Origin: Treponema sp.
Lineage (GTDB): Bacteria; Spirochaetota; Spirochaetia; Treponematales; Breznakiellaceae
DNA length: 16,973 nt
Direction: 5' to 3'
Assembly: GCA_031257695.1 (NCBI GenBank)
Contig: JAIROB010000152.1
Location: forward strand, 1 to 16,973
Shown here: positions 6,091 to 16,000 of the stretch, piece after piece
Layout of the letters: the number at the start of each line of letters is the position of its first letter
How positions within the stretch are numbered: position 1 is the first letter of the stretch
Translations under genes and position numbers: made by a program
The notes under the pieces: model-generated
The model's database searches: none
What the model was told of the DNA's origin: nothing
Seen by the model: only the letters and a program-made list of their open reading frames with translations

Positions 6091-6291
6091 ATGAATAACA
6101 AGGTCTACAGGGAACTTGATAGTTTATATGACGGCTTTATGGGCTTGACCGCGGAGGGGCAAAAGGAGGTGGTTGAAACCGCCCAAAGCCTTTTGGAAGC
6201 GCAGCGGGAAATCGAGTCGTTAATGGAAAAGACCGGGAGCCAAAGTCCCGCCGCCTGCCGGGGCCGGGGAAAAGAACTCAAGACCCCTTGA
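6091..6291 (+). CDS. Small helical protein of unknown function
   Basis: A 66-residue protein. The ATG at 6091 is chosen over an upstream ATG at 6016 because AAGGA (6079-6083) precedes it at the right distance and because the promoter at 6029-6057 would start transcription after 6016. The segment LTAEGQKEVVETAQSLLEAQ is an amphipathic helix similar in style to the C-terminal helices found after HTH domains in small regulators, but no helix-turn-helix precedes it. The tail after residue 48 is basic and probably disordered. There is no signal peptide. The dedicated promoter with an operator-like palindrome suggests a controlled, separately expressed gene. It converges with the GLUG lipoprotein gene, and no terminator is obvious in the 34 bases between them. 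Confidence 0.7.
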   Translation: MNNKVYRELDSLYDGFMGLTAEGQKEVVETAQSLLEAQREIESLMEKTGSQSPAACRGRGKELKTP

Positions 6292-6325
6292 AAGGCCGGG
6301 CAGGAAGCGGGATTTCACCGTATCG

Positions 6326-7861
6326 TCAGGGTTCCCACCGCAGGGCCGGATAGCCCTCTATCTTCCAAACTTCCGTGAAGTCCCACCCAAGGCCGGCGAG
6401 CGCGTCTTGGGTTAATGCCGCGTCCGCGCCGTCAAGGCCCTCCGGGCCGGTATCCGCGGCGGGCGCGGGAACAAGGGAAACGCCGGCGGCGATGTTATCG
6501 CTGAGCCTGGCAAAGGAATCGGTACGGCCGGCTATCCGGTGAACGCCCCAGGGGATGCCTCCGCCCGAAGCGGCGATGGACTCGTTCAGGGCAAGGCAGT
6601 TTTCCACGAAGGTACTGTCGTTCCAGTAAACATAGCCGGCGATGCCCCCGGCGAGGGCTCCGTCGCTGATCCCCGGCTGGCCGCCGAAGGGCAGGTCCCC
6701 CGTGCCGGTGATCGCGCTTACGCTGCCCCGGGCGTAGCACCGGGAGACCCTGGCGCTGTTGGCGCAGGCGCCGGTAACGCCCCCGGCCCAGGCGATTCGG
6801 CCCCCGGAAAGGGCCTCCACAGCGCCGGCAGCGTAACTGTCCCGCAGTTCGCCTTTCTGGGAGGTGTATCCCGCCAGCCCCCCGGCATAGGGCAGGCCGT
6901 TTAACAGGGCTTCGGCGCTAACCCGGCCCCAGGCGTAACATTCCGTTACAACGCTGCCCTCGGCGTCGCCGAGAAGGTCGCCGTAGTTATAGCCCACCAG
7001 CCCTCCGGCGTAGGGATAGGGGGAGGCGGCATAAACGGTTCCCCCGGCGCAGCTCCGCTCGGTGCGGCTCCCGTCGCCGGTATACCCCACCAGCCCGCCG
7101 GCGTAGATCATATAGAGGTAGTCCGCGGCGGATAAACCCTCAGCGGGGGCCGCCCGCAGATCGACAGCGCCCAGGGCGGAACAGCCCGTTGTCAGGGTTT
7201 GCCTGAAATAACCGCCCACTCCGCCGGCGCTGGAGTTGTGGCCCCGGCCCCGGGCTTCTACGCTGCCCGAGGCGTGGCAGGCGGCGAGGGTAGCGCCCAG
7301 GGCGGAGCCCACAATGCCCCCGGCGTAGACCGGTCCCTGCAGGGATTCCGCCTCCAGGGACGCTTCGGAGGAACACTCCTCAATCCGGGCATGGTCGGCG
7401 TATCCGGCGATGCCCCCGGCATAAAGGGCCTTGACAGTGCCGCTGTCCCAGCTTACGTTCATCGCCCCGGCAAGTTTGACCCGCCGTACCGCGCCGTTTT
7501 TGATATAGCCGAAAATGCCGAAGTAGGGGCTGTTAATACCGGAGGCAAAGCTGTGTATGGCGATGGTCTTGCCGCCGCCGTCAAAGGTTCCGGTAAAGGG
7601 AGAGGCCGGGCTGCCCAGGGGCTGCCAGTTCTCCAAAGCAATGTCGGCGGCAAGGGTATAGTCCCCGTCCAGGGGCCAGTCCGGGTCGGCGCCGATCTTC
7701 GCCATGTCCGCCGCGCTGCTAATCCTGAGGGAAGGCGGCGTATACTGGCCGGGGGGCTGTTCGCAGGCGGCGAAGATTACGATTGGCAGTAAAGCTATGC
7801 ACAGTAACACTATGCGTAGTAAAACTGCTTTTGCTGTTATTTTTGCCCTGTTTCCGTTCAT
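6326..7861 (-). CDS. GLUG-motif surface lipoprotein
   Basis: A 511-residue exported lipoprotein. The N-terminus has basic residues, a hydrophobic stretch (about 12-31) and a lipobox FAAC with lipidation at C33. After LRISSAADMAKIG comes the GTFDGGGKTI element that usually precedes GLUG repeats, then eight GLUG-type units beginning near residues 147, 179, 211, 253, 284, 325, 358 and 403. Each has the form YAGGLVGY, a variable loop, then C-Y/A-x-G-x-V. Units of this kind stack into a beta-helix-like shaft. The C-terminus closes with WDFTEVWKIEGYPALRW, the ending often seen in this family. The ATG overlaps the preceding stop (ATGA on the minus strand) and has GGGAGGAG seven bases before it, so it is the last gene of the surface operon. 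It is probably an adhesin or structural surface protein; no ligand can be inferred. Confidence 0.9.
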   Translation of the reverse strand: MNGNRAKITAKAVLLRIVLLCIALLPIVIFAACEQPPGQYTPPSLRISSAADMAKIGADPDWPLDGDYTLAADIALENWQPLGSPASPFTGTFDGGGKTIAIHSFASGINSPYFGIFGYIKNGAVRRVKLAGAMNVSWDSGTVKALYAGGIAGYADHARIEECSSEASLEAESLQGPVYAGGIVGSALGATLAACHASGSVEARGRGHNSSAGGVGGYFRQTLTTGCSALGAVDLRAAPAEGLSAADYLYMIYAGGLVGYTGDGSRTERSCAGGTVYAASPYPYAGGLVGYNYGDLLGDAEGSVVTECYAWGRVSAEALLNGLPYAGGLAGYTSQKGELRDSYAAGAVEALSGGRIAWAGGVTGACANSARVSRCYARGSVSAITGTGDLPFGGQPGISDGALAGGIAGYVYWNDSTFVENCLALNESIAASGGGIPWGVHRIAGRTDSFARLSDNIAAGVSLVPAPAADTGPEGLDGADAALTQDALAGLGWDFTEVWKIEGYPALRWEP

Positions 7862-10842
7862 GGGTAGTCTCCTCCCTTAATCCAGTTATCATCGGCGGCG
7901 CCGTTGTTGGTATAATTGCCCTTGAGCCGGTACCAGGGGGTAGCCACATAGGCGATAAACCGGTGTATGTTCTCCAGGGTGAAACGTTCTATGGCCTCCT
8001 CCAGGGTTTGGGTTTCCGGGTTCCACTGCTGGGTAACGCCCTTGGGTCCTCCCTGGGCTTCGCTCAGGCCTATGGAATTGCCCAGATAGGCCAGGCGGTC
8101 CCCGATATGATTCACGGTCAGGGAATTCCGCTGGGAGGTGGTTTGGGGGGCGCCCAGGCCGTAGAAGTACACGCCGAAAAAGTCGCCGGGCCTGCTGTCC
8201 GCAGGCCGGTAACCGTCCCGGTATTCAACGATGAAGACCCCCGCGGGATACCCCGCGAGGCTTTCCCCCCATTTTCCGGTTTGGGTCTTGGGGGCTAGAG
8301 CCGCGGCCTCCTCCGGGTCAAACTCGACATAGTAGCGGATATCCGCCATGTACCGGAATCCTCCAATCATGCCGTCCCCGCTCCAGGGAGGCATGGTATT
8401 GTACCCCAGGGTGGTTTCCGTTATCTCATAGCCGTCGGTTTCGCTGTCCCAGTAATCAAAGTCCCCGGAATACCAGAAGGGATTGACGGGATCGCTGGTC
8501 CTGCAGGTCTGCGGGGCGCTTGGGGCGCCGGCATAGCCCTGCGCGTCCTTCGCCAGCGCCCATACATCGTAGACCGTCCCGTCCTCAAGGTCCGTGATGA
8601 TGACGCTGTTGTCCGTGGGTTCGAAGGCAAAGGGCGCCGCGGAGTCCAAAGTCCCGGGGCTGGGGGCATAACGTATCTCGTAGGATACGGCTCCGGGGGT
8701 CGGATCCCAGCTTGCGTAGATCTGCCTTATTGAAGGAACTACTTTGAGTCCGGTCGGAGCCGGCAGGGGCGTAATAAGGGTAACCGTGACGCTGTCCGAT
8801 TTTGTGTTGTCCGCCGCGGATCGCACTGTAACCGTAAGAGCAGCGGCGGTTTCGTCCGCGGCCACGGCGAGGAGGCCGGCGGCGTTGATGGCGGTGTGGG
8901 CGCCGGTCTTGCCCTCCACGGTCCAGAGGACAGCGCGGGAATAGGCGCCGGTTCCGGTTACAGCCACGCTAAACTGCAAGGTTTCGCCCTTCATAACCGA
9001 GGCGTTCCGGGGGCTTACCGTCACGGAGCTTACCACTGGATTGGTTACCGTGACCGTGGCAACGCCGTATTTGGCGCTGTTCGCCGCGGACACGGCGGTG
9101 ATGGTAAGGGTAGCGGCGGTTTCATCCGCGGCCACGGTAAGGAGGCCGGCGGCGCTGACGGCGGTGTGGGCGCCGGTTTTGCCCTCCACGGTCCAGGCAA
9201 CCGCGGAGGAATAGGCGCCGGTTCCTTCGACGGCGGCGCTGAACTGCAGGGTTGCGCCCCGGGCAACAGAGGCGTCAGCGGGGCTTACCGTCACGGAGCT
9301 TACCACTGGTTTGGTAACCGTGACAGTGGCAATACCGTATTTTGCGCTGTTCGCCGCGGACACGGCGGTAATGGTAAGGGTGGCGGCGCCTTCGTCCGCG
9401 GTCACGGAGAGGAGGCCGGCGGCGCTGATGGCGGTGTGGGCGCCGGTCCTGCCCTCCACGGTCCAGGCAACCGCGGGGGAATAGGCGCCGGTTCCTTCAA
9501 CGGCGGCGCTGAACTGCAGGGTTTCGCCCTTCACAACCGCGGCGTTCGCGGGGCTTACCGTCACGGACAGTATTGAGGGACCGGCGGGGGGTTCCTCCGC
9601 CGGGGTAATGTTGACCGTAACCCTGCCGTATTTGGCGCTGTCTGCGGCGGACACGGCGGTGACGGTCAGGGTTTCCGCGGTTTCGTCCGCGGCCACGGCG
9701 AGGAGGCCGGCGGCGCTGATGGTTGTGTGGGCGCCGTTTTTGCCCTCCACGGTCCATACAACCGCGGGGGAATACTCGCCGGTTCCTTCGACGGCGGCGT
9801 TGAACTGAAAGGTTTCGCCCTTCGTAACCGCGGCGTTCGCGGGGCTTATTGTCACGGACAGTATTGAGGGACCGGCGGGGGGTTCCTCCGCCTGGGTAAT
9901 GTTGACCGTAACCCTGCCGTATTTGGCGGCGTCCGCGGCGGACGCGGCGGTGACGGTCAGGGTTTCCGCGGTTTCGTCCGCGGCCACGGCGAGGAGGCCG
10001 GCGGCGCTGATGGCGGTGTGGGCGCCGGTTTTGCCCTCCACGGTCCAGACGACCGCGGGGGAATACTCACCGGTTCCTTCGACGGCGGCGCTGAACTGAA
10101 AGGTTTCGCCCTTCATAACCGCGGCGTTCGCGGGGCTTATTGTCACGGACAGTATTGAAGGACCGGCGGGGGGCTCCGCCGTTTGGACTATGTTGACCGT
10201 AACCCTGCCGTATTTGGCGGCATCCGCGGCGGACGCGGCGGTGACGGTCAGGGTTTCCGCTGTTTCGTCCGCGGCCACGGTAAGGAGGCCGGAGCCGCTG
10301 ATGGTTGTTTGGGCGCCGGTTTTGCCTTCCACGGTCCAGACAACCGCGTCGGAATACTCGCCGGTTCCTTCGACGGCGGCGCTGAACTGCAGGGTTTCGC
10401 CCTTCGTTACCGCGGCGTTAGCGGGGCTTATTGTCACGGACAGTATTGAGGGACCGGCGGGGGATTCCGCCGCCTGGGTAATGTTGACCGTAACCCTGCC
10501 GTATTTGGCGGCATCCGCGGCGGCTGTGGCGGTGACGGTCAGGATTTCCGCGGTTTCGTCCGCGGCCACGGCGAGGAGGCCGGCGGCGCTGATGGCGGTG
10601 TGGGCGCCGGTTTTGCCCTCCACGGTCCAGACGACCGCGGGGGAATACTCGCCGGTTCCTTCGACGGCGGCGCTGAACTGCAGGGTTTCGCCCTTCACAA
10701 CCGAGGCGTCCGCGGGGCTTATTGTTACGGAGCTTATTTCAGGATCCCCGGAATCCAGGATGCCGGGGCATCCCGGCAGCATGAGGGTGAGCAAAAGCGC
10801 CGCCCCGGAGAGCAGGATTTTTTTTATAAAGGCGTTTTGCAT
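7858..10842 (-). CDS. Lipoprotein with seven Ig-like (Big_2-type) repeats, FN3 and a C-terminal domain
   Basis: A 994-residue surface lipoprotein. The ATG at 10842 is chosen over one at 10872 because GAGGAGG (10849-10855) sits just before it and because the upstream codons run into a hairpin. MQNAFIKKILLSGAALLLTL and the lipobox LPGC put lipidation at C25. Residues about 35-690 are seven near-identical Ig-like domains, each with SVTISPANAAVxKGETLQF, VVWTVEGKTGA, ISAAGLL and AAKYGRVTV. The first four have a 97-residue period including an EPPAGPS linker; the last three have 90. An FN3-type domain follows (about 692-785; PTGLKV, SWDPTPGAVSYEIRY, DGTVYDVWALAKD). The last about 210 residues form a separate aromatic-rich, beta-strand-rich part (DGYEITETTLGY, GVFIVEYRDGY, GDFFGVYFYGL), possibly a small barrel. 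The layout suggests a long stalk carrying a functional tip. Confidence 0.9.
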   Translation of the reverse strand: MQNAFIKKILLSGAALLLTLMLPGCPGILDSGDPEISSVTISPADASVVKGETLQFSAAVEGTGEYSPAVVWTVEGKTGAHTAISAAGLLAVAADETAEILTVTATAAADAAKYGRVTVNITQAAESPAGPSILSVTISPANAAVTKGETLQFSAAVEGTGEYSDAVVWTVEGKTGAQTTISGSGLLTVAADETAETLTVTAASAADAAKYGRVTVNIVQTAEPPAGPSILSVTISPANAAVMKGETFQFSAAVEGTGEYSPAVVWTVEGKTGAHTAISAAGLLAVAADETAETLTVTAASAADAAKYGRVTVNITQAEEPPAGPSILSVTISPANAAVTKGETFQFNAAVEGTGEYSPAVVWTVEGKNGAHTTISAAGLLAVAADETAETLTVTAVSAADSAKYGRVTVNITPAEEPPAGPSILSVTVSPANAAVVKGETLQFSAAVEGTGAYSPAVAWTVEGRTGAHTAISAAGLLSVTADEGAATLTITAVSAANSAKYGIATVTVTKPVVSSVTVSPADASVARGATLQFSAAVEGTGAYSSAVAWTVEGKTGAHTAVSAAGLLTVAADETAATLTITAVSAANSAKYGVATVTVTNPVVSSVTVSPRNASVMKGETLQFSVAVTGTGAYSRAVLWTVEGKTGAHTAINAAGLLAVAADETAAALTVTVRSAADNTKSDSVTVTLITPLPAPTGLKVVPSIRQIYASWDPTPGAVSYEIRYAPSPGTLDSAAPFAFEPTDNSVIITDLEDGTVYDVWALAKDAQGYAGAPSAPQTCRTSDPVNPFWYSGDFDYWDSETDGYEITETTLGYNTMPPWSGDGMIGGFRYMADIRYYVEFDPEEAAALAPKTQTGKWGESLAGYPAGVFIVEYRDGYRPADSRPGDFFGVYFYGLGAPQTTSQRNSLTVNHIGDRLAYLGNSIGLSEAQGGPKGVTQQWNPETQTLEEAIERFTLENIHRFIAYVATPWYRLKGNYTNNGAADDNWIKGGDYP
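8767..10740 (-). repeat. Seven tandem Ig-like coding repeats (4 x 291 bp, 3 x 270 bp)
   Basis: The phrase encoding GKTGAHT recurs near 8892, 9162, 9432, 9723, 10013, 10304 and 10595. The spacing is 270 bp in the low-coordinate part and about 291 bp in the rest. The 21-bp difference is the seven-residue Pro-rich linker. Nucleotide identity between copies is high by eye, including silent positions, which indicates recent duplication or gene conversion. Confidence 0.9.
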
Positions 10843-10860
10843 AAAATACCTCCTCGAAAT

Positions 10861-10894
10861 TAAAACGGACAAAAGCCCGCAGGCTTTTGTCCGT
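10861..10894 (-). terminator. Perfect hairpin between two surface-protein genes, terminator or attenuator
   Basis: ACGGACAAAAGCC (10865-10877) pairs perfectly over 13 bp with 10882-10894 around a four-base loop. On the minus strand the stem is followed by TTTTAATTT. It lies 25 bases after the stop of the giant beta-helix gene and ends about 10 bases before the ribosome binding site of the next gene. The short, interrupted T-run suggests partial rather than complete termination. Confidence 0.7.
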
Positions 10895-10918
10895 GGTCAG
10901 AAAGTCGCCGGTGTTACG

Positions 10919-13900
10919 TTACTGGGTCGACACCGCTCCGGGAGCGCCAGGGAAGGTTCTTGTGGCGCCGTAGAAATCCGTGAGCGGGAAATCATCTTCC
11001 GGCTTTGTTGTCAAAACATTGAGCAAGCCGCTGACCGGCCTAAAGGTTGTTGTATCAAAGGGGGCGCCTGTGATGGTCAAACCGTCCCCATCATCCAGGG
11101 TCGTCTTATCCCCGTCTCCGGCAATCCAGCGGTTGTTCGACCCAAGGGCAAAGTCAAAGTCCACCACGTTTCCCGCGCTGTACTGAACAGTATTATTAAC
11201 AACACGATCTTGCCCTGCGGTGTTTCCGTAGAACAGACTTCCCGTCAAAGAGGTGATTATGCCGTAAATCGTCCCGCTATCGCCACTGGCATTATTGTTG
11301 TAGAAGGTACAACCCCGGACGACAAGCAGACTGCCAAAATCAAAGTAAATGGCGCTGCCCCTGCTGTTAGTGCCGGCGCCCTGATTATCGTTGAATATAC
11401 AGGATTCTACGATAAGCCCGGCGGCGTAGTTGGCATAGATCCCTGCGCCGGTCTGTGACGAACCTCCCTTAAAGTGAACCCTGCGGATCGTTACCAACGG
11501 CCTGGGGATACTGGCGCTTGGATTATATCCATCGATACGTAACAGTTGTGATGCATTGCTGGACGCTGCCCTGGTCAGGGTAATGCCGTTCCCCTCTATG
11601 GTAACATTTCTTGTTATAACAGGAAGATCTCTAGTCAGCTCTATTTGCGTTGTGCCCGGAATTACCCCCTTAAAGACGATCAAATCGTTGGGCCGAATAT
11701 TGGTCAGGGCATACCGCAGGGTTCCCGGAGTCGTTGCCGCTGTTCCTGCTGTATCGGTAAAGTTATTCACCTCCAGTCCGAATACCGCCTCTACCCGGGT
11801 ATGGCCTGTCAGTGTTGTCAGGGTATTCTCCCGCTCACCGTTTACCAGATAATAAACCAGGGCATACCCCAAAGCCGGATCCGGCGTAAGGGTTACGGCG
11901 CCGGCGGGAACCATGCCGTCGCTATCGGGCTGCGGGCTTGCCGCGACAGTTCCCTCCAGACTGTTGTTTGCGAAAAGTTCCAGGTAATACCCGCCCCCGG
12001 CAACGGCTGTCTGCACCGCCCCGGCCGCGGCTCCGGCGGCGATTGGATTCCCGTAGAAGTCCGTTGAGGGATAGCCGGCGGGCAAGGATGTGTGCACATT
12101 AGCCGCCGCGCTTCCGGAAAGGAGCTTGAAGGTTTTGCCCGATATCAATAAGTTGTTTGAATGCCTGTCCCCGGTTCCCTGCTCCCAGCCGCTGTCCGAA
12201 GATGCCGTTCCAAAGATGGTGTCTGTCACATTGTAGGAGGCGGCTTCGAGGGTCCCGCTGTTATACACCACAGGATACCCCTCGCTGGCGCTGTTGGCGG
12301 CGAACAGGTTTCCGATCAGAAAAAGTTTTCCTGTGGAATACACCGCCCCGCCATATTTGCCCGCGTTATTCCCGTAGAAGGTACAGCCCCGTAGGGTCAG
12401 GGCGGCGCTATTGTAAATAGCGCCGCAACTATCGGCTTGGACAGCAAAGTTTGGGGAACTCCACCGGTTGTCGCTGAAAATACAGGATTCCAGAATCATG
12501 TTTCCATTGTTGCGGATCGCTGCGCCCGCTAATGCACGGCCTCCTTTAAAGTGGACTCTCCTGATCGTTACAGAAGACGCATTATCGATTTGCAACATCC
12601 TGGTCAAAGAAACATTGGAGGCGTCGCGGGTCAGGGTAACGCCGTTTCCCTCTATGGCAAGGTTCTTCCTGCTTATAAGGGGCAAACTGGCCGTCAAGGG
12701 GATTTCCGTTACGCCCGGGGTTACCCCGGTAAAAACGATGATATCGTTGTTTTGGGCATTGGTCAGGGCATAGCGCAGGGCGCCCGGGGTCGTCTCGCTT
12801 CCATCCGCATCGGTAAAGTTATTCACCTCCCGGCCGAATACCGCCTGAACCAGGCTATGGACTGTCAGGCTTGTCAGGGAATTCTCCCGCGCGCCGTTTA
12901 CCAGGTAATACGCCAGCACATACCCCGCCACCGGATCCGGCGTAAGGGTTATAGCGCCGGCGGGAACCATGCCGTCGGTGTCGGGCTGCGGGCTCACCGA
13001 GACGGTTCCCGACAGGCTATTGTTCGTGGAAAGTCCCAGATAATACCCTCCTCCGGCGACAGTTGCCTGCACCGCGCCGGCCGCGTCTCCGGCGGCGATG
13101 GAATTTCCGTAGAAGTCCGTTGAGGGGTAATCGGCGGGCAGGGATGTAAGAGCGCCCGCCGCGGCGCTTTCGGAAAGGAGCTTAAAGGTCTTGCCGGATA
13201 CCGGTATGGCGCTTGAGTGTCTATCCCCGGTTCCTTGTGCCCAGCCGCTGTCCAGGTATGTTGTCCCAAAACCGGTATCCGTCAGGTTATAGGAAGCGGC
13301 GGCGATGGTTCCGGTGTTATACACCACAGGATATCCGGCGCCGCCGCTGTTGCCGTAGAACACATTTCCCACCAGGGTAAGGGTTCCTGAGGAAGCCACC
13401 GCTCCGCCGTAAATACCCGCGCCGTTCCCGTAGAAGGTACAGGCCCGGATGGTCATACTGCCGGCATTAGAAATGGCGCCGCCATTGTAATTAGAACTCG
13501 AAGCCGTATTCAGGTTGTCGCTAAAAATACAGGATTCCAGGGTTAGGGTTAAGGACGGTGAATTGGCCAAGATCGCTGCGCCTGGGCCCCATGTCCTGCC
13601 TCCTTTAAAGTGGACACCCCGGATTGTTGTCACACCTCTGTTGAATGTTAACAAATTGGCGTTATAAGCGATGGGCCAGGATGCATCGCGGGTCAGGGTA
13701 ACACCGTTTCCCTCTATGGTGAGATTTTTGGTTATAGCAGGAAGGTTCTTGGTCAGCGCTATTTCCGTTGTGCCCGGGGTTACCCCGCTAAAAAGGATGA
13801 TATCGTTATCCTGGGCATTGGTCAGGGCATAGCGCAGGGTTCCCGGGGTCGTCTCGCTTCCCGCAGTATCGGCAAAGTTGTTCACCAGTGTGTTGAATAT

Positions 13901-16000
13901 CGCCCGCACCTGGCTGTGGCCGGTCAGGCTTGTCAGGGTATGCTCCCGCTCCCCGTTTACCAGGTAATACGCAAAGGAGTACCCCGAATTCGCCGTTGGC
14001 GTAAGGGTTATGGCGGCGGGAACAATGCCGTCTTCATTGGGCAACGGGCTTACTTCGACGATTCCCGCCAGGCTATTGCCAGCCGAAAGATCCAGGTAAT
14101 AGCCGTTCCCGGCGGCAAACGCCTGCACCGCTCCGGCGGCAGCTCCGTTGACAATGGGGTTTCCGTAGAAGTCCTTTGTGGGATAATTCTCCGGCAGGAG
14201 CGTAAGCATACCCGCGGACGCGCTTCCGGAAAGGAGCCTGAAGGTTTTAGGCGACATAATGAAGGGGTCATTTGAGTAGACATCGCCGGTTCCCTGCTCC
14301 CAGCCGCAGTTCAAGTTTGCTGTTCCAAAGTCGCTATCCACCAGGTTATAGGAAGCGACGATGGTTCCACCTTCATTAGACACCACAGGGCACCCGTACG
14401 TACTGTTGACGCTTCCGTAGAACAGATTCCCCGTCAGGGTAAGCGTTCCCGTGGAATATATGGCGCCGCCTCTATAATACGCGGCATTCCCGTAAAAGGT
14501 ACACGCCCGGATGGTTAAACTTCCAGAACTAGCAATACCACCCGCAGCAGACATGCCAGTCATAGCGGTAGTGCGATTGTCGGTAAAAATACAGGCTTCC
14601 AGGGTCAGGGTTCCGCCGCTCTTGTGTATCGCCCCGCTATTATTTGCTGCCCGACCCCCTTTAAAGTGGATCCCGCGAATCGTTACCTCGCCGCCGGTGA
14701 TATACAGCAACTGGGAACTGCCGGACACGGTCCAGGAGTCGGCGGGGGTCAGGGTAACGCCGTTTCCTTCTATGGTGACGCTTTTGTTTATCGTCGGAAG
14801 CCTGCTTGTCAAGGGAATTTCCGTTGCTCCCGGGGTTACTCCATTAAAAAAGATGGGGTCGCCGGCTTGGGCATTGGTCAGGGCATAGCGCAGGGTTCCC
14901 GGGGTCGTTGCAGCAGTTCCCGCCGTATCGGTAAAGTCAGTCACCGCCAGGCCGAATACCGCCTGCACCTTGCTATGGGCGGTCAGGGCCGTGGGCGGGG
15001 TGTCTACCCGGGTTCCGTTCACCAGGTAATACGCCCAAAAGTACCCCGTGTTTGCGGTTGGCGTAATGGTTATATCGCCGGAAACAAAGCCTTCGTCATC
15101 AGGCAAGGGGTCTACCTTAAGGCTTCCCCTCTGACTGTCATTCACCGATAACTCCAGGTAATACCCGCTCCCAGCGGCAAGCTCCTGTACCGCCCCGGTT
15201 GCGGCCCCTGTGCCGATGGGATTCCCGTAGAAATCCGCCACAGGATAATTATCGGGTAAGGCGGCAAGCGCTCCCGCCGCCGCGCTTCCGGACAGAACCT
15301 TAAAGGTCTTGCCGGATATTGACGGGGCGGCTGAGTAGCGATCCCCGGTTCCCTCCTCCCAGCCGCTGCCTGTGGTTGTTGCTCCAAAGGCAATGTCCAC
15401 CAGGTTATAGGATGCATTAAACGTGCCGGTTTTATACACCACAGGATAGCCATTGGTTCCGCCGGTGTTCCCCCTGAACAGGTTCCCCGTCAGGGTAAGC
15501 GGTCCTGAGGAATACACCGCCCCGCCTGCATAGCCCGCGCTGTTCCCGTAGAAGGTACAGCCCCGGATGGTTAGCTGCCGGCTGCCGCTGGCGGTACTGT
15601 AAATGGCTCCGCCCATGCCGTAGGAAGTTATAGCGGTAGTCTGGTTATCGCTAAAGATACAGGATTCCAGGGTCAGGGTTCCGCTATTGCGTATCGCCCC
15701 GCCATAGGTCGTTGTCCGGGCGCCTTTGAAGTGGATTCCCCGGATTGTTAGGTTAACGCTGCTGCCGCTGATATACAATAACTGGGATGATGAGGATATA
15801 GCCGCCGAAGATCCGCGGGTCAGGATAGCGCCGTTCCCTTCTATTAACAAAGTTTTGCTGACGCTTATCTGGATAACGCTCGTAAGCTCTATTGGTTTCC
15901 CCGGCTCCAGCGTCACCCGTATGGTTTTGCCCGAGGGAGCGTCAATAATTGCCTGGCGCAGACTCCCTACCCCGCTGTCACTGTCGTTGGTCACCAGTAC
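10919..16000 (-). repeat. Five tandem coding blocks of about 1,060 bp
   Basis: The sequence for the CTFYGN motif (TAGAAGGTAC on the plus strand, one variant) occurs at 11301, 12375, 13431, 14493 and 15549, giving periods of 1,074, 1,056, 1,062 and 1,056 bp. Blocks match over most of their length, with variable short insertions in the surface loops. The first block diverges at its start and the last is truncated after the anchor motif. Confidence 0.9.

Noticed and set aside
7199..7792. Plus-strand open frame of 197 codons opposite the GLUG gene
   Set aside because: Glycine- and alanine-rich shadow of the GLUG repeats, with no start signal; the minus-strand gene has a lipobox, repeats and a strong ribosome binding site.
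8767..10740. Regularly spaced repeats as a possible CRISPR array
   Set aside because: The units are 270-291 bp, are translated in frame, and have no short repeat/unique spacer alternation; they encode Ig-like domains.
10190..11458. Long plus-strand open frame of 422 codons opposite the Ig-repeat and beta-helix genes
   Set aside because: It is antisense to the Ig repeats and continues into the next gene. It repeats with the same 291-bp period, so it is a by-product of GC-rich repeat coding; it has no ribosome binding site or recognisable domain.
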